Assembly (NCBI RefSeq): GCF_965263005.1
Contig: NZ_OZ253579.1
Coordinates: 3,720,001 to 3,784,000, forward strand
DNA length: 64,000 nt
Reading direction: 5' to 3'
Source of the DNA: Rariloculus sp965263005
Lineage (GTDB): Bacteria > Pseudomonadota > Gammaproteobacteria > Steroidobacterales > Rariloculaceae
A program made the translations under genes and the position numbers. Positions 25,201 to 33,698 of this stretch are shown here, one piece after another. Numbering within the stretch: position 1 is the stretch's first letter; the number at the start of each line of letters is the position of its first letter. A model generated the notes under the pieces. That model was given only the letters and a program-made list of their open reading frames with translations. It was not told where the DNA came from and ran no database searches.

Positions 25201-27387
25201 CTAGAAACGGAAAGTGTAGCTGTACTTCAGCGTGACTTGCGAAAAGCTCGAATCGAAGCTGTTGTCACGATCCGGGTCCGCAAGGTTGTGATTCAAAACC
25301 AGAAACGCCTCGCGGCCCGCGCGTGGTATCCAATGCAGGCGGCTGTTGATGCCGATCGTCTCGGACACGTTGTCATACTGGATCTGGTTGATCCACGACA
25401 TCGTGGACGAGAACACCGCCTCGAGCGTGACTCTCGCGACACGCGTCACGAAGCTGCCTCCGGGCAAGGTGATATCGCTGTACTGATAGTTCAGATTCGT
25501 CCGAAAGTGGCGGCTCGGCCGCCAGTTCATGAACATGCCGACACCGAAACGTTCGCCGTCGTAGAATTCCCCGTCGTTCATGAAGACACCGCCGCCGACG
25601 GCACGCTGATTGCCGGCCCGAAAGGATAAATCGACCGTGTCGAATGAGTAGAGCCCCGGAGCGATGACGATACCGGGCGAGATCCGGAACGGCCTGCGCA
25701 GTCCTTCCTTGCTCCGGGTGTAAGTTACGTCGAAGGAATCCTGTGAATTCAGATTGAGGTCGATCGCCCGGAACCGGATCTCTTCGCTCTGGACCGACCC
25801 GTCGTCGAGGTAATCGATGTGGTCGAACTGGATTCCCGAGAAGAGCGTTCTGATCCGACCGCCTTGCGGCCGCCAGGTATGGCCGACATCGAACTCGAGC
25901 TGCTCGATACCGGTGCGGCGCACGAAGCCGAGCGCCGGATTGAAGTTGTCGTGGATTCTCGTCATGCCAATCCCGCCGCGAATACCCGAGTTGCTCGGCA
26001 CGCGCATCTCGAACCCTAACGCTGTGTCGTCGCCGTCGAGACCCTCGGAATCCGACTGCTGGAACCAGGCCACGGCTTCAAGGCTGCGTCCTCCCGCAAA
26101 GCGGCTGTTGAGATAGCGGAAATCGACGCCGCCCACGCTATTGTCCAGATTCGAGCGCGGGTCGCCGTCGGTCACGATCATGCCGACGCTGGATTCCTCG
26201 AGGACGTTTGCCGCAACCCTTCCGACGAACGCGGTAGTCGCGTCAATGTCCCCGTACGCGTCCTGCCGGACGGCGAGCGCGCCGACATCGAAGCGACCGA
26301 TCCGCCCTGACAGCTTGCCGCCGAAGTCGAGCGGCACTTCCTGACCCCTCGCACTGATCCCCAGCCGTCGCGAGAAAAACGGCCTGCCGTCCCGCTCGAG
26401 GCGGCCGAACTGGAAGATGTCGACATCCTGCAGGAAGAAGTCGCGCTGCTCGGGAAAGAACAGGTTGAATCGAGTCAGATTGACCTGCCGGCTGTCCACG
26501 TCCACCGCGGAGAAATCGGTATTCAGCGTCAGCGAGGCATTGAGCTGGGGCGTGACCTTGTAGAACACGTCGATCGAAGGCTCCAGATCGCTGCGTCCGG
26601 GGATAGCGCCAAAAGCGCGGCGCTCGCGGACGCTCGCCGTGGGCACGACGTCGAGCCCCCGCCCCTGCTCGATCTGCGAAATACCGCGCATGTCGCCCAT
26701 CGCACTCAGGCCGGTACTTCGATTACGCGACATCCACGCGATGCTTTCGTTCTTGCGCTCGATGTTCCGGGTAAAGTTCATCCGCCATGTATCGGCGGCA
26801 GGGTCGAACGAGATGGTCTTGAACGGAATCTCTATTTCGACGACCCAGCCTTGCTCGTCGATGGTTGCCGCCGCCTGCCAGATGCCGTTCCAATCCATCT
26901 GCCGATCCGTCGGACCTTCGTAGATGCCGTCGTAGCGAACGCCGTTCGCATTGACGCCAAAGGCATAGCCGCCGCGGCGCGTATTGAAGGGGTCGATATG
27001 AACAAAGAAACGATCGTCGGAACCGATCGGCTGATTCTGGCGCAGAATGCGCGCATTGATCCGGCCGGGCTCGCTATCGTAGAGGCGTGCCCCGACATAC
27101 AGCGCATCCCGGCCGTAGAGCACGCGCACTTCCGTGCGCTCGCTGGGCTCTCCGAACTCGACCGGATTGATCTGGTGCAGATCGTCGATGATCGGCGCAC
27201 GCAGCCAGATTTCCTCGTTCATCACGCCGTCGATCACGGGCGGCTCGGCGGTCCGTTGGATGCGGACAGACTTGGTCGCGTCGCCGGCCGACGACGCCTG
27301 CTGGGCGTGAACGTGTTTCGGCGCCATCGCGGTCAGCACTGCGCCGATCAACAGCACGGCGATACACGGAACCGGCGCCCGATGCAT
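25201..27387 (-). CDS. DUF5916-type outer-membrane protein with CBM9-like N-terminal domain (paralog B)
   Basis: 728 residues. Same architecture as the protein at 8347-10575: signal peptide, CBM9-like domain (PPVIDGVMNEEIWLRAPIID), then a long barrel with conserved blocks (NASLTLNTDFSAVDVDSRQ, FPEQRDFFLQDVDIFQFG) and a terminal YSYTFRF. The ATG at 27387 is chosen because GAAGGTG lies at the right distance; a TTG at 27456 would add 23 residues before the signal peptide. Both paralogs end TTC-TAG-CAG. This copy has a helical exported partner downstream, whereas paralog A has none. Confidence 0.82.
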   Translation of the reverse strand: MHRAPVPCIAVLLIGAVLTAMAPKHVHAQQASSAGDATKSVRIQRTAEPPVIDGVMNEEIWLRAPIIDDLHQINPVEFGEPSERTEVRVLYGRDALYVGARLYDSEPGRINARILRQNQPIGSDDRFFVHIDPFNTRRGGYAFGVNANGVRYDGIYEGPTDRQMDWNGIWQAAATIDEQGWVVEIEIPFKTISFDPAADTWRMNFTRNIERKNESIAWMSRNRSTGLSAMGDMRGISQIEQGRGLDVVPTASVRERRAFGAIPGRSDLEPSIDVFYKVTPQLNASLTLNTDFSAVDVDSRQVNLTRFNLFFPEQRDFFLQDVDIFQFGRLERDGRPFFSRRLGISARGQEVPLDFGGKLSGRIGRFDVGALAVRQDAYGDIDATTAFVGRVAANVLEESSVGMIVTDGDPRSNLDNSVGGVDFRYLNSRFAGGRSLEAVAWFQQSDSEGLDGDDTALGFEMRVPSNSGIRGGIGMTRIHDNFNPALGFVRRTGIEQLEFDVGHTWRPQGGRIRTLFSGIQFDHIDYLDDGSVQSEEIRFRAIDLNLNSQDSFDVTYTRSKEGLRRPFRISPGIVIAPGLYSFDTVDLSFRAGNQRAVGGGVFMNDGEFYDGERFGVGMFMNWRPSRHFRTNLNYQYSDITLPGGSFVTRVARVTLEAVFSSTMSWINQIQYDNVSETIGINSRLHWIPRAGREAFLVLNHNLADPDRDNSFDSSFSQVTLKYSYTFRF

Positions 27388-27675
27388 CGATACCGGCACC
27401 TTCGGGCGCGCGAGATACGCGCGACAAGCGGGCAGGCTAAAGCGTTGCGCTACCAAGTCCGCGTCCGTTGGCTGTCGATCTCACCCGGCTCTCCCATGAT
27501 TGAGTCCTGAAAGTGAGCGGCAACCTGCAAGAAACAGCTCGACTTCTTTCTCATTGGCCATTTTAGCAAAGCCGGACTCAGGCGTTACTCAATGGCAGCC
27601 CGGACATCCCGGAACATGGCCAAACCGCGGAGAAAACGGAGCGCCCGCCCAATTGCGCGCCCGGACATGCCAGAC

Positions 27676-27789
27676 GCAGGCGATGCGCCACAACCTTTGC
27701 CGCACCGGCACCGTTGCGCGCTTGGACATGCCTCCCTCGCACAGCATCGCGAGCATCGGGGTGCGCTTCGACAAAGGCAGCTTCTTCAT
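27676..27789 (-). pseudogene. IS1-like transposase N-terminal relic
   Basis: On the minus strand from ATG 27789 the translation reads KKLPLSKRTPMLAMLCEG then MSKRATV. After a frameshift, GAGAAKVV and HRL follow. This resembles the N-terminal helix-turn-helix of IS1-type transposases (KLPL..R..I...L.EG.S.RAT...TGAAK). Only about 35 codons remain. No ends of an insertion sequence were identified. The rest of 27388-27796 holds no other recognisable gene. Confidence 0.45.
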
Positions 27790-27796
27790 CGCTTTC

Positions 27797-27869
27797 AGGT
27801 TGACAGCTACCCGGATAAGGTTGACAATCCGGCAACGTAACGTTTCCATTATTAACTTTAAGGTTGACA
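27797..27869. promoter_or_regulatory. Three phased AGGTTGACA repeats upstream of the wHTH-ATPase gene
   Basis: AGGTTGACA occurs at 27797, 27818 and 27861, that is 21 and 43 bases apart, close to two and four helical turns. Each contains TTGACA. The first is followed 17 bases later by GACAAT, so it could be a -35 box. The spacing also suits cooperative binding by the winged-helix protein encoded just downstream. Autoregulation is inferred. Confidence 0.5.
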
Positions 27870-27879
27870 AAAAGGAGAG

Positions 27880-28923
27880 ATGGTGGCCGGAGTACGCGCT
27901 CGAGGTGAGGAGATCAGGCGCTACATCCTCGATCATGTTGAAAAATCACCGGGCGATGTAACGAAAGCAACAGCAGAGCGCTTCGGCATCACCCGGCAAG
28001 CTGTCAACAAACATTTTCGGCGGCTCCAGGCCGACGGTGTCCTCCGACGATCCGGCAACACGCGCGCGAGTGTGTATCGGCTTGCTCCACAATCGCAATG
28101 GAGTCACGCCTGCGAGATTGAGCCCGGACTGGCAGAAGATGTGGTATGGAGACGCGACGTAAGAGCCGTTCTGGGCGATTTGCCGAACAATGTACTTGAA
28201 ATCTGGCACTACGGCTTCACCGAGATGTTCAACAACGCGATCGATCACTCGGACGGCTCGCTAATTGGACTTCAGATCAAAAAGACTGTTGCCACCACAG
28301 AAATGTTGATATCTGACGATGGCTACGGGATCTTCAGGAAGGTTCAGGCTGCGATGGGTTTGCTGGATGAGCGGCACTCGATCCTGGAACTCTCGAAGGG
28401 CAAGTTGACGACCGATCCGACACGCCATACCGGCGAGGGTATCTTCTTCACGTCCAGAATGTTCGATCTCTTCGACATCCTCTCCGGGAACGTTTATTTC
28501 TCTCACAAATTTGCAGATGCACAAGACTGGATCCTGGAACCGGCCCGCACCTCGAGCGGGACGTCGGTTTGGATGAAGCTCAACAATCACACGGCAAGAA
28601 CAGCGAAACGGATTTTTGACGAGTTCAGTTCCGAAGACGATTACGAATTTTCGAAAACGGTTGTTCCGGCGAGAATGGCCCAGTACGGGGAGGACAAGCT
28701 CATTTCCCGCTCGCAGGCAAGACGATTGCTGGCGCGCGTAGAGCTGTTCAAGACAGTCCTGTTCGACTTCAGCGAAGTCGAAACCATCGGGCGAGCGTTT
28801 GCAGATGAAATCTTCCGTGTATTTGCTCTGCAACATCCGGATATCGAACTGCTTCCGATCCACGCGAACTCTGAGACGAGACGAATGATCGCCAGGGCAC
28901 AACACGGAAGCCAGGGGCAATGA
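27880..28923 (+). CDS. Winged-helix / histidine-kinase-like ATPase / DUF4325 protein
   Basis: 347 residues in three parts. A winged helix lies at about 8-68 (TKATAERFGITRQAVNKHFRRL). A GHKL-type ATPase-like domain lies at about 85-235, with an N-box (EMFNNAIDHSDG) and a DDGYG loop. A C-terminal STAS-like DUF4325 domain lies at about 255-340 (RSQARRLLARVELFKTVLFD). No phospho-acceptor histidine or sensor domain is seen. Related proteins are described as regulators of unknown input. AAGGAG lies directly before ATG 27880, and GTG 27883 is also possible. It is a single-gene unit behind spaced repeats, suggesting self-regulation. AT-rich leader DNA and a nearby transposase relic hint at transfer. 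Confidence 0.82.
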   Translation: MVAGVRARGEEIRRYILDHVEKSPGDVTKATAERFGITRQAVNKHFRRLQADGVLRRSGNTRASVYRLAPQSQWSHACEIEPGLAEDVVWRRDVRAVLGDLPNNVLEIWHYGFTEMFNNAIDHSDGSLIGLQIKKTVATTEMLISDDGYGIFRKVQAAMGLLDERHSILELSKGKLTTDPTRHTGEGIFFTSRMFDLFDILSGNVYFSHKFADAQDWILEPARTSSGTSVWMKLNNHTARTAKRIFDEFSSEDDYEFSKTVVPARMAQYGEDKLISRSQARRLLARVELFKTVLFDFSEVETIGRAFADEIFRVFALQHPDIELLPIHANSETRRMIARAQHGSQGQ

Positions 28924-29103
28924 ACGCGACCCGGAGGTAGACAAGACTCAAGATAGTGCAGTCCTCATCTGCGCAGGCGGAACGTTGAGGTCTGCCTCGC
29001 CGACGAGGGCCGGCACCGTGACAGTCCCGCCGAAATGGGGAACAATCCGCAACTCTGCCGTTCCTGCTACGCAGGGAACCAAAATCAACGAGGAGAGGAA
29101 GGC

Positions 29104-30024
29104 ATGGCGATGACACGACGGGACGCGCTCAGGGCCGGTGTGGGCGCGGCAGTCAGCCTGGGAACACCCAATCTGCTCGCTCAATCGGTTCAACCGATTC
29201 TCAAGACCATTCCTTCGAGCGGGGAGATGATTCCGCCGGTCGGCATCGGCACGAACCGTTATGGTGTCGGCGAATCCGAGGACGAGCGCGCCCCGCTGCG
29301 TGCGACGATGGCGCGGTTCGCCGAACTCGGCGGCAGGGTCATCGATACCGCGGCGGCCTACGGCACATCGGAAGCCGTGATCGGCGATATCGCGGCCGAG
29401 CTCGGCCTGACCAACGATCTGTTCCTCGCCACCAAAACGGATATCCGCGGCCGGATCAGGGGCGAGGAAGGCCTGCGTAACTCCTTCGATCGGCTGAGAG
29501 CCGAGCAAATCGATCTCATGATGGTGCATCAACTCGTCAATGCCGACACCGAGCTGCCCATCCTGCGCGAGTGGCAGGCCGCCGGGCGGTTGCGCTATAT
29601 CGGCGCATCGATATCTTCGCTCGATCAGTACGACGAGATGGAGCAGTTCATGCTGAACGAGGACGTCGACTTCGTGCAGTTCAACTACTCGCTCGGCAAT
29701 CGGGCCGCAGCCGAGCGTCTGCTGCCGACGGCAGCGGATCGCGGTATCGCCGTGATGATCAACCTGCCCTTCGGCGGCGCCCGACGGTCGCTCTTCAACG
29801 TCGTGGAAGGACAAGAGCTGCCCGAGTGGGCAGCCGAGTTCGATTGCGCGAGCTGGGCACAGTTCTTCCTCAAGTACCTCATCTCTCATCCGGCCGTGAC
29901 CTGCCCGATCCCAGGCACGCGGCAGGTGCGGCACGTCAACGACAATTTCGGCGCCGCGCGCGGGCGCCTGCCGGATGCAGAGCAGCGCCGCCGGCAGGAA
30001 CAGCTATTCGATAGCCTGGCCTGA
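29104..30024 (+). CDS. Tat-exported aldo/keto reductase
   Basis: 306 residues. The start at 29104 has a strong GAGGAGAGGAAGGC site and gives a twin-arginine-type signal (TRRDALRAGVGAAVSLG). The aldo/keto reductase barrel keeps the catalytic tetrad: Asp81 and Tyr86 (DTAAAYG), Lys111 (LATKTD) and His142 (MMVHQLV). Family members reduce carbonyls with NADPH, so an exported member is odd unless cofactor binds before export. It ends before a diverged repeat and a DUF6152 gene on the opposite strand. Confidence 0.88.
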   Translation: MAMTRRDALRAGVGAAVSLGTPNLLAQSVQPILKTIPSSGEMIPPVGIGTNRYGVGESEDERAPLRATMARFAELGGRVIDTAAAYGTSEAVIGDIAAELGLTNDLFLATKTDIRGRIRGEEGLRNSFDRLRAEQIDLMMVHQLVNADTELPILREWQAAGRLRYIGASISSLDQYDEMEQFMLNEDVDFVQFNYSLGNRAAAERLLPTAADRGIAVMINLPFGGARRSLFNVVEGQELPEWAAEFDCASWAQFFLKYLISHPAVTCPIPGTRQVRHVNDNFGAARGRLPDAEQRRRQEQLFDSLA

Positions 30025-30036
30025 GTTCGCGGGCCT

Positions 30037-30123
30037 GGCAGCCCGCGGCAAGACCCCGCGCGGCACCGGCACGACGCGTCCCGCAGCGACGCGCCCCGGC
30101 GCGACGCGACCGGCCGCGACGCG
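30037..30123. repeat. Dispersed element, copy 4 (left arm) followed by a 15-bp tandem repeat
   Basis: GGCAGCCCGCGGCAAGACCC matches the left arm of the dispersed element. From 30072 a 15-bp unit beginning CGACGCG repeats three times (30072, 30087, 30102), with a partial fourth at 30117. The tandem part has no counterpart in the other copies and may be a local expansion. Confidence 0.6.
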
Positions 30124-30125
30124 GG

Positions 30126-30530
30126 TCATTCGTTGACGCCGCCCGTGCTGAACGCGCCCGTAAACGGCCGGCTGCCGTCGGCGAGCGTGATATCCCTGCC
30201 GTTTGCCCTGAGCGATCCGTCTCTCGAGCGGAATCCCTCAACGACAATGTGCGTTCCGATGGGCAGGGAATCCTGCGTGAAGCCCCGCCTGAACAGCGCA
30301 TTCGGCGGACCGCCCTCGATCATCCAGCGCTCGACCGTGCCGTCCGGCCGCGTCACGTCGAGGTGGATCCACGAGTGCGGATTGATCAATTCCACTTTCG
30401 CGACTTCCCCCTCGAGCTCAATCGGCTGGTTCGAGTCGAATTCGGCGGCGAACGCATGGTGCGCCGATACCTCGGCGGCGGCGAGGACGAGCCCTGCCCC
30501 GGCAAAAAGAACGACGAGATCGTTGCGCAT
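30126..30530 (-). CDS. Secreted DUF6152-family protein (pair 3)
   Basis: 134 residues. Signal peptide ending EVSA, then HHAFAAEFDSNQPIELEGEV, LINPHSWIHLDV, WMIEGGPPNALFRRGF and GTHIVVEGFRSRDGS, a textbook example of the family. It lies 30 bases downstream of the exported protein at 30561-31619, with a second such protein upstream again, so a three-gene unit is likely. The role is unknown; the HH pair at the mature N-terminus could bind a metal. Confidence 0.85.
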   Translation of the reverse strand: MRNDLVVLFAGAGLVLAAAEVSAHHAFAAEFDSNQPIELEGEVAKVELINPHSWIHLDVTRPDGTVERWMIEGGPPNALFRRGFTQDSLPIGTHIVVEGFRSRDGSLRANGRDITLADGSRPFTGAFSTGGVNE

Positions 30531-30560
30531 TGGAATCTCCGTTGTGCGAGTCTCGCGATG

Positions 30561-31619
30561 CTACTCGTTGGCGGCCTGGTTCCGGGCACCGCGCAGGAGA
30601 TTGGACATCGCATAGTTTCCCTCGTGACAGGCATACTCGTAAATCTGTGTGCCTTCCGGAAGTCTCAGGATCGGCATCACCGCCGTCCAGGGGCGGGTGA
30701 AGGTCTTTGGATCCTCGACCGTGATCGTGTACTCCATCGTGTCCTCGCCGACCCTCGTGAAGCGTTCGACGAGCCGCAGGCTGTCGGAGGCGCGCATCCA
30801 GACGTTCGCCCACTCGTAGTTGGTTCTGTCGAGAAAGTTCGTGGTCTCGACAACGAGCGTGTCGCCGTCCCAATGGCCGACCTCGTCGCCGAACCACTGT
30901 GCGATACCGCTCTGCTCGCGCCCGTCGAGCGGGACGATGCGGCGATCGCGGTATTCCTCGTGAAGGATCGTGACATACCCGGGGCTCTGCACGAAGCGAT
31001 TGTGGCCGCCGTTCGGGCCTTGCCACATGATCGCGGTCACGCCGTCGGTCAGGCAGCGCTCGCCCGTATCGGGGTCGAGATACGACTCGTACGGCCCGAC
31101 GCCGTAGCGCGCGGCCGAGCGCGCGGCCGCCTCTCGCGCGTCGTCCGTATACGGCAGTCGCCCGTCGGGCGGATCCACGATCAACGATGTCTGCCGATAG
31201 ACCTGTCTCGCACGCCCGTGGTCCTGCCAGAAGCTGTTGTACTCGTTGCCGCGAATGGGCGATTCGTCAACGGTTTGCCGGCCGACGTCCGTGCCGTCGA
31301 GACCGGCCAGCTTCGCCGCGGCCAACTCCTCCTCGACCCGCGCGATTTCGGCGACCTCTTCATCGCTGAGGAACGCGCGTCCTTCGAACCGGGCGGGCCG
31401 CTCCAATGGGATCGTCGCCTCGTATCGCCAAACGCCCTGCAAATCCGGATCGCCCCAGGCCGTGCGCGGCTGCGTCCAGGCCTGATCGGCCGCTGTCTGA
31501 GCGTCGGCCGCTGTCTGCGCATCGGTCTGGCCCTGCGCAGCGAGAGGTCCGCATGCGAGCGCCGCGACCAACACCGTGACCGCGAGTTGACCCGGGACCG
31601 GGCCGTGTCGGTGATCCAT
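30561..31619 (-). CDS. Exported partner protein of DUF6152 (pair 3), unknown function
   Basis: 352 residues from the ATG at 31619, which has GAGGAG seven bases upstream. Signal peptide, then PDLQGVWRYE, a helical insert (FLSDEEVAEIARVEEELAAA), and the paralog core: GDEVGHWDGDTLVVETTNF, LRLVERFTRVGEDTMEYTIT, EDPKTFTRPWTAVMPI. It also has RCLTDGVTA and GYVTILHEEYRDRRIVPLDG blocks typical of the longer members. It probably acts in the periplasm or at the cell surface. It is flanked on the same strand by another paralog (28 bases upstream) and DUF6152. Confidence 0.76.
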   Translation of the reverse strand: MDHRHGPVPGQLAVTVLVAALACGPLAAQGQTDAQTAADAQTAADQAWTQPRTAWGDPDLQGVWRYEATIPLERPARFEGRAFLSDEEVAEIARVEEELAAAKLAGLDGTDVGRQTVDESPIRGNEYNSFWQDHGRARQVYRQTSLIVDPPDGRLPYTDDAREAAARSAARYGVGPYESYLDPDTGERCLTDGVTAIMWQGPNGGHNRFVQSPGYVTILHEEYRDRRIVPLDGREQSGIAQWFGDEVGHWDGDTLVVETTNFLDRTNYEWANVWMRASDSLRLVERFTRVGEDTMEYTITVEDPKTFTRPWTAVMPILRLPEGTQIYEYACHEGNYAMSNLLRGARNQAANE

Positions 31620-31647
31620 CTCAAGTCTCCTCTGCGTCATTGCTCCG

Positions 31648-32568
31648 TTATTCGTTCCTCTGCCCCGTCGCCGGATCGACGATCCCGGTCTCGCCGTACA
31701 TCAACTGCTCGACGAATTCGACGCACTTGTACTCGAGCAGTTGCATATCGGTTTCGAGACGCCGGTACAGCGGCATCGAGATCGTCCACGGTCGTGTGAA
31801 GACGTTCGGGTCTTCGATCGTTGCCTCGTACATCAGATGGTACGGGCTCATGGGTGTGTAGCGTTCCACGACGTGCAGCGCGTCGCTGTGGAAGTTGCCG
31901 GCTCTGTCGAACCAGGTCTCGCCGTTGAAGCCCGTCACGTCAACGACGAGCGTGTCACCCTCCCAGTGGCCGCGCGACCAGCCCATCCAGGTGGGACTCG
32001 GGCTGTTGCCGACCTCGTCCATATGAACGATGCGCGTCGTCCCCGCGAACTCGTAGGCGATCAGTATCTTGTCGGTGCCCTGCAGTATCTGAAACGGATA
32101 CGGCATATAGGTGGCGCGCGGCACACCGGGCATGAAGCACTTGATCTCGGGATCGCGTTCGAGCCAGTTTTCGGCGTTCTCCTGCTTCCTTGCCGCCGCC
32201 CCGGGCTGGTAGGGTATCGCGCCACCGATGACCACGCTCTCGCCGGCGGGAACGCCGCCGACCGCGCCGAGCACGCGCACGGCCGGGGCCGGCAGTTCGA
32301 CGGTCGTTGCGCGGCCGAGTCCTGGAGGATCGGCCTGCTGCGGCGCCGGCATCAGCGCCAGCGCCGGCCGTGCCGGGTGGGCCTCGAGATCGTAATTGGC
32401 CGTATTGAGCGCCTGCCAGAATCCACTGAGGTCGGGCCGTCCGTCAGCCGTGCGCGGCGCCGTGTAGCTCTCGGTCTGCGCCCGGAGCGCTGGCGCCTGC
32501 ATGCCGAGCACGACGGCGGCCGCGGCGCCGGCGAGCGCAATTGACATGCCTCGGAATCCCATCTGCAT
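31648..32568 (-). CDS. Exported protein of the same family (first gene of the three-gene unit)
   Basis: 306 residues. GGAGG lies eight bases before the ATG at 32568. Signal peptide ending LRAQ, then RPDLSGFWQAL, IKCFMPGVPRATYMPYPFQI, GWSRGHWEGDTLVVDVTGFN, LHVVERYTPM and IEDPNVFTRPWTISMPLYRR. The ExxCFMPGVPR-type block recalls members that carry a conserved Cys before the beta core. It is transcribed divergently from the intradiol dioxygenase. The substrate is unknown. Confidence 0.76.
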   Translation of the reverse strand: MQMGFRGMSIALAGAAAAVVLGMQAPALRAQTESYTAPRTADGRPDLSGFWQALNTANYDLEAHPARPALALMPAPQQADPPGLGRATTVELPAPAVRVLGAVGGVPAGESVVIGGAIPYQPGAAARKQENAENWLERDPEIKCFMPGVPRATYMPYPFQILQGTDKILIAYEFAGTTRIVHMDEVGNSPSPTWMGWSRGHWEGDTLVVDVTGFNGETWFDRAGNFHSDALHVVERYTPMSPYHLMYEATIEDPNVFTRPWTISMPLYRRLETDMQLLEYKCVEFVEQLMYGETGIVDPATGQRNE

Positions 32569-32880
32569 TGCGTTGATCCTCCAGGCTCAACGGTGGCGCG
32601 ACCGGGCGTCGACGCCTTGCGCGGGTGTCGCTTCCGCGCCGGCGCGAGTCATCCGATTATCGAAACTATTGATGTCCATGGCAACCGGCGACCCGCGCCG
32701 GGACTCTACCCGATCTTCGCGGCCGAGGAGCGATCGGCGCGTCAACGCATGCACGGCCGAATTGACGCCGATCCGAAGGGTGGCGTTGGCGGTCACGAGG
32801 CCATTGCCGGCCCTTGCCGAGAGCCGTTCCCCGGAGTAGGCTGGTACTCGATCAACGCAGTGAAACATGGGGGAACTATC
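32569..32880. other. Divergent promoter region
   Basis: About 310 bases between the exported-protein unit (minus) and the dioxygenase (plus). No open frame here has protein-like composition. GGGGGAACTATC before the dioxygenase ATG is its ribosome-binding site. I see no clear operator palindrome. Shared regulation of the two units is plausible from the layout. Confidence 0.4.
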
Positions 32881-33582
32881 ATGTTGACGAAGCGACGATT
32901 CCTGCACGGTATGACGATCGGCGCCGCGGCGTTCACAGTTCCCGGCGCATTCGCGGCCACGCTCACCGAGACGGCTCGCACGGGCGATGGTCCGTTCTAT
33001 CCCGACAAGCTGCCGCTCGATACCGACAACGACCTCCTGATCATCAATGACGGCATCACACCGGCGATCGGCGAGATCGCGCACCTCACGGGAAGGTTGC
33101 TCGGGCCAGGCGGCAACCCCGTGCGCAACGGGTTCATCGAGATCTGGCAAGCCGACATGAACGGCTCGTATATCCATACCGAGGGCCGGTTCCAAGGCAA
33201 GCTCGACGGCAACTTCCAGGGCTATGGACGTTTTCTGACCGATGCCGAAGGGCGCTACTACTTCCGCACGATCAAGCCCGTGCCCTACACGCTGGGCGGG
33301 CGATTCCGCGCACCGCACATTCACGTCGCGGTCAGCAAGTCCGGGCGCCGCATCATGGCGACACAGGCTCTCGTCAAGGACCACGAGGCCAACGGACGCG
33401 ACAGCATCACGCGGCGTATCGGCGACCGGGAGGCGCTTGAGACGCTCATGGTCGACTACCGCCCGGTGCCGGGCTCGACCATCGGCGAATTTACCGGCAA
33501 CTTCGACATCGTGCTCGGCCGCACGCCCGAGGAGCGTGAGGACGGAAGTATCGGCGGCATCGGCGAGCCCGAATCCGGCTAG
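32881..33582 (+). CDS. Tat-exported intradiol ring-cleavage dioxygenase (protocatechuate 3,4-dioxygenase-like)
   Basis: 233 residues. Members open catechols between the two hydroxyls using Fe(III). A twin-arginine-like start (KRRFLHGMTIGAAAFTVPGA) predicts export. Probable iron ligands are Tyr97 (NGSYIH), Tyr136 (KPVPY), His146 and His148 (RAPHIHV), with Arg143 as the usual neighbouring arginine. Length and order match single-chain extracytoplasmic intradiol dioxygenases. The exact catechol cannot be told. The start is set by the signal and the ribosome-binding site. A second copy of its last 66 coding bases lies at 41767-41832. Confidence 0.9.
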   Translation: MLTKRRFLHGMTIGAAAFTVPGAFAATLTETARTGDGPFYPDKLPLDTDNDLLIINDGITPAIGEIAHLTGRLLGPGGNPVRNGFIEIWQADMNGSYIHTEGRFQGKLDGNFQGYGRFLTDAEGRYYFRTIKPVPYTLGGRFRAPHIHVAVSKSGRRIMATQALVKDHEANGRDSITRRIGDREALETLMVDYRPVPGSTIGEFTGNFDIVLGRTPEEREDGSIGGIGEPESG

Positions 33583-33698
33583 CTCACGGGCTGGGAGCGG
33601 GCCGCACGCGGTACTTGCCGGACGGATCGATCCTGCCTGATGAAGGCGAGATCCGGGAGTATCTCGACACTGCCAACCAGTCGCGATACGGTTGCCGT

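Noticed and set aside
30249..31799. 516-residue plus-strand frame opposite the exported-protein genes
   Set aside because: Spans two genes on the other strand and has no recognisable domain.
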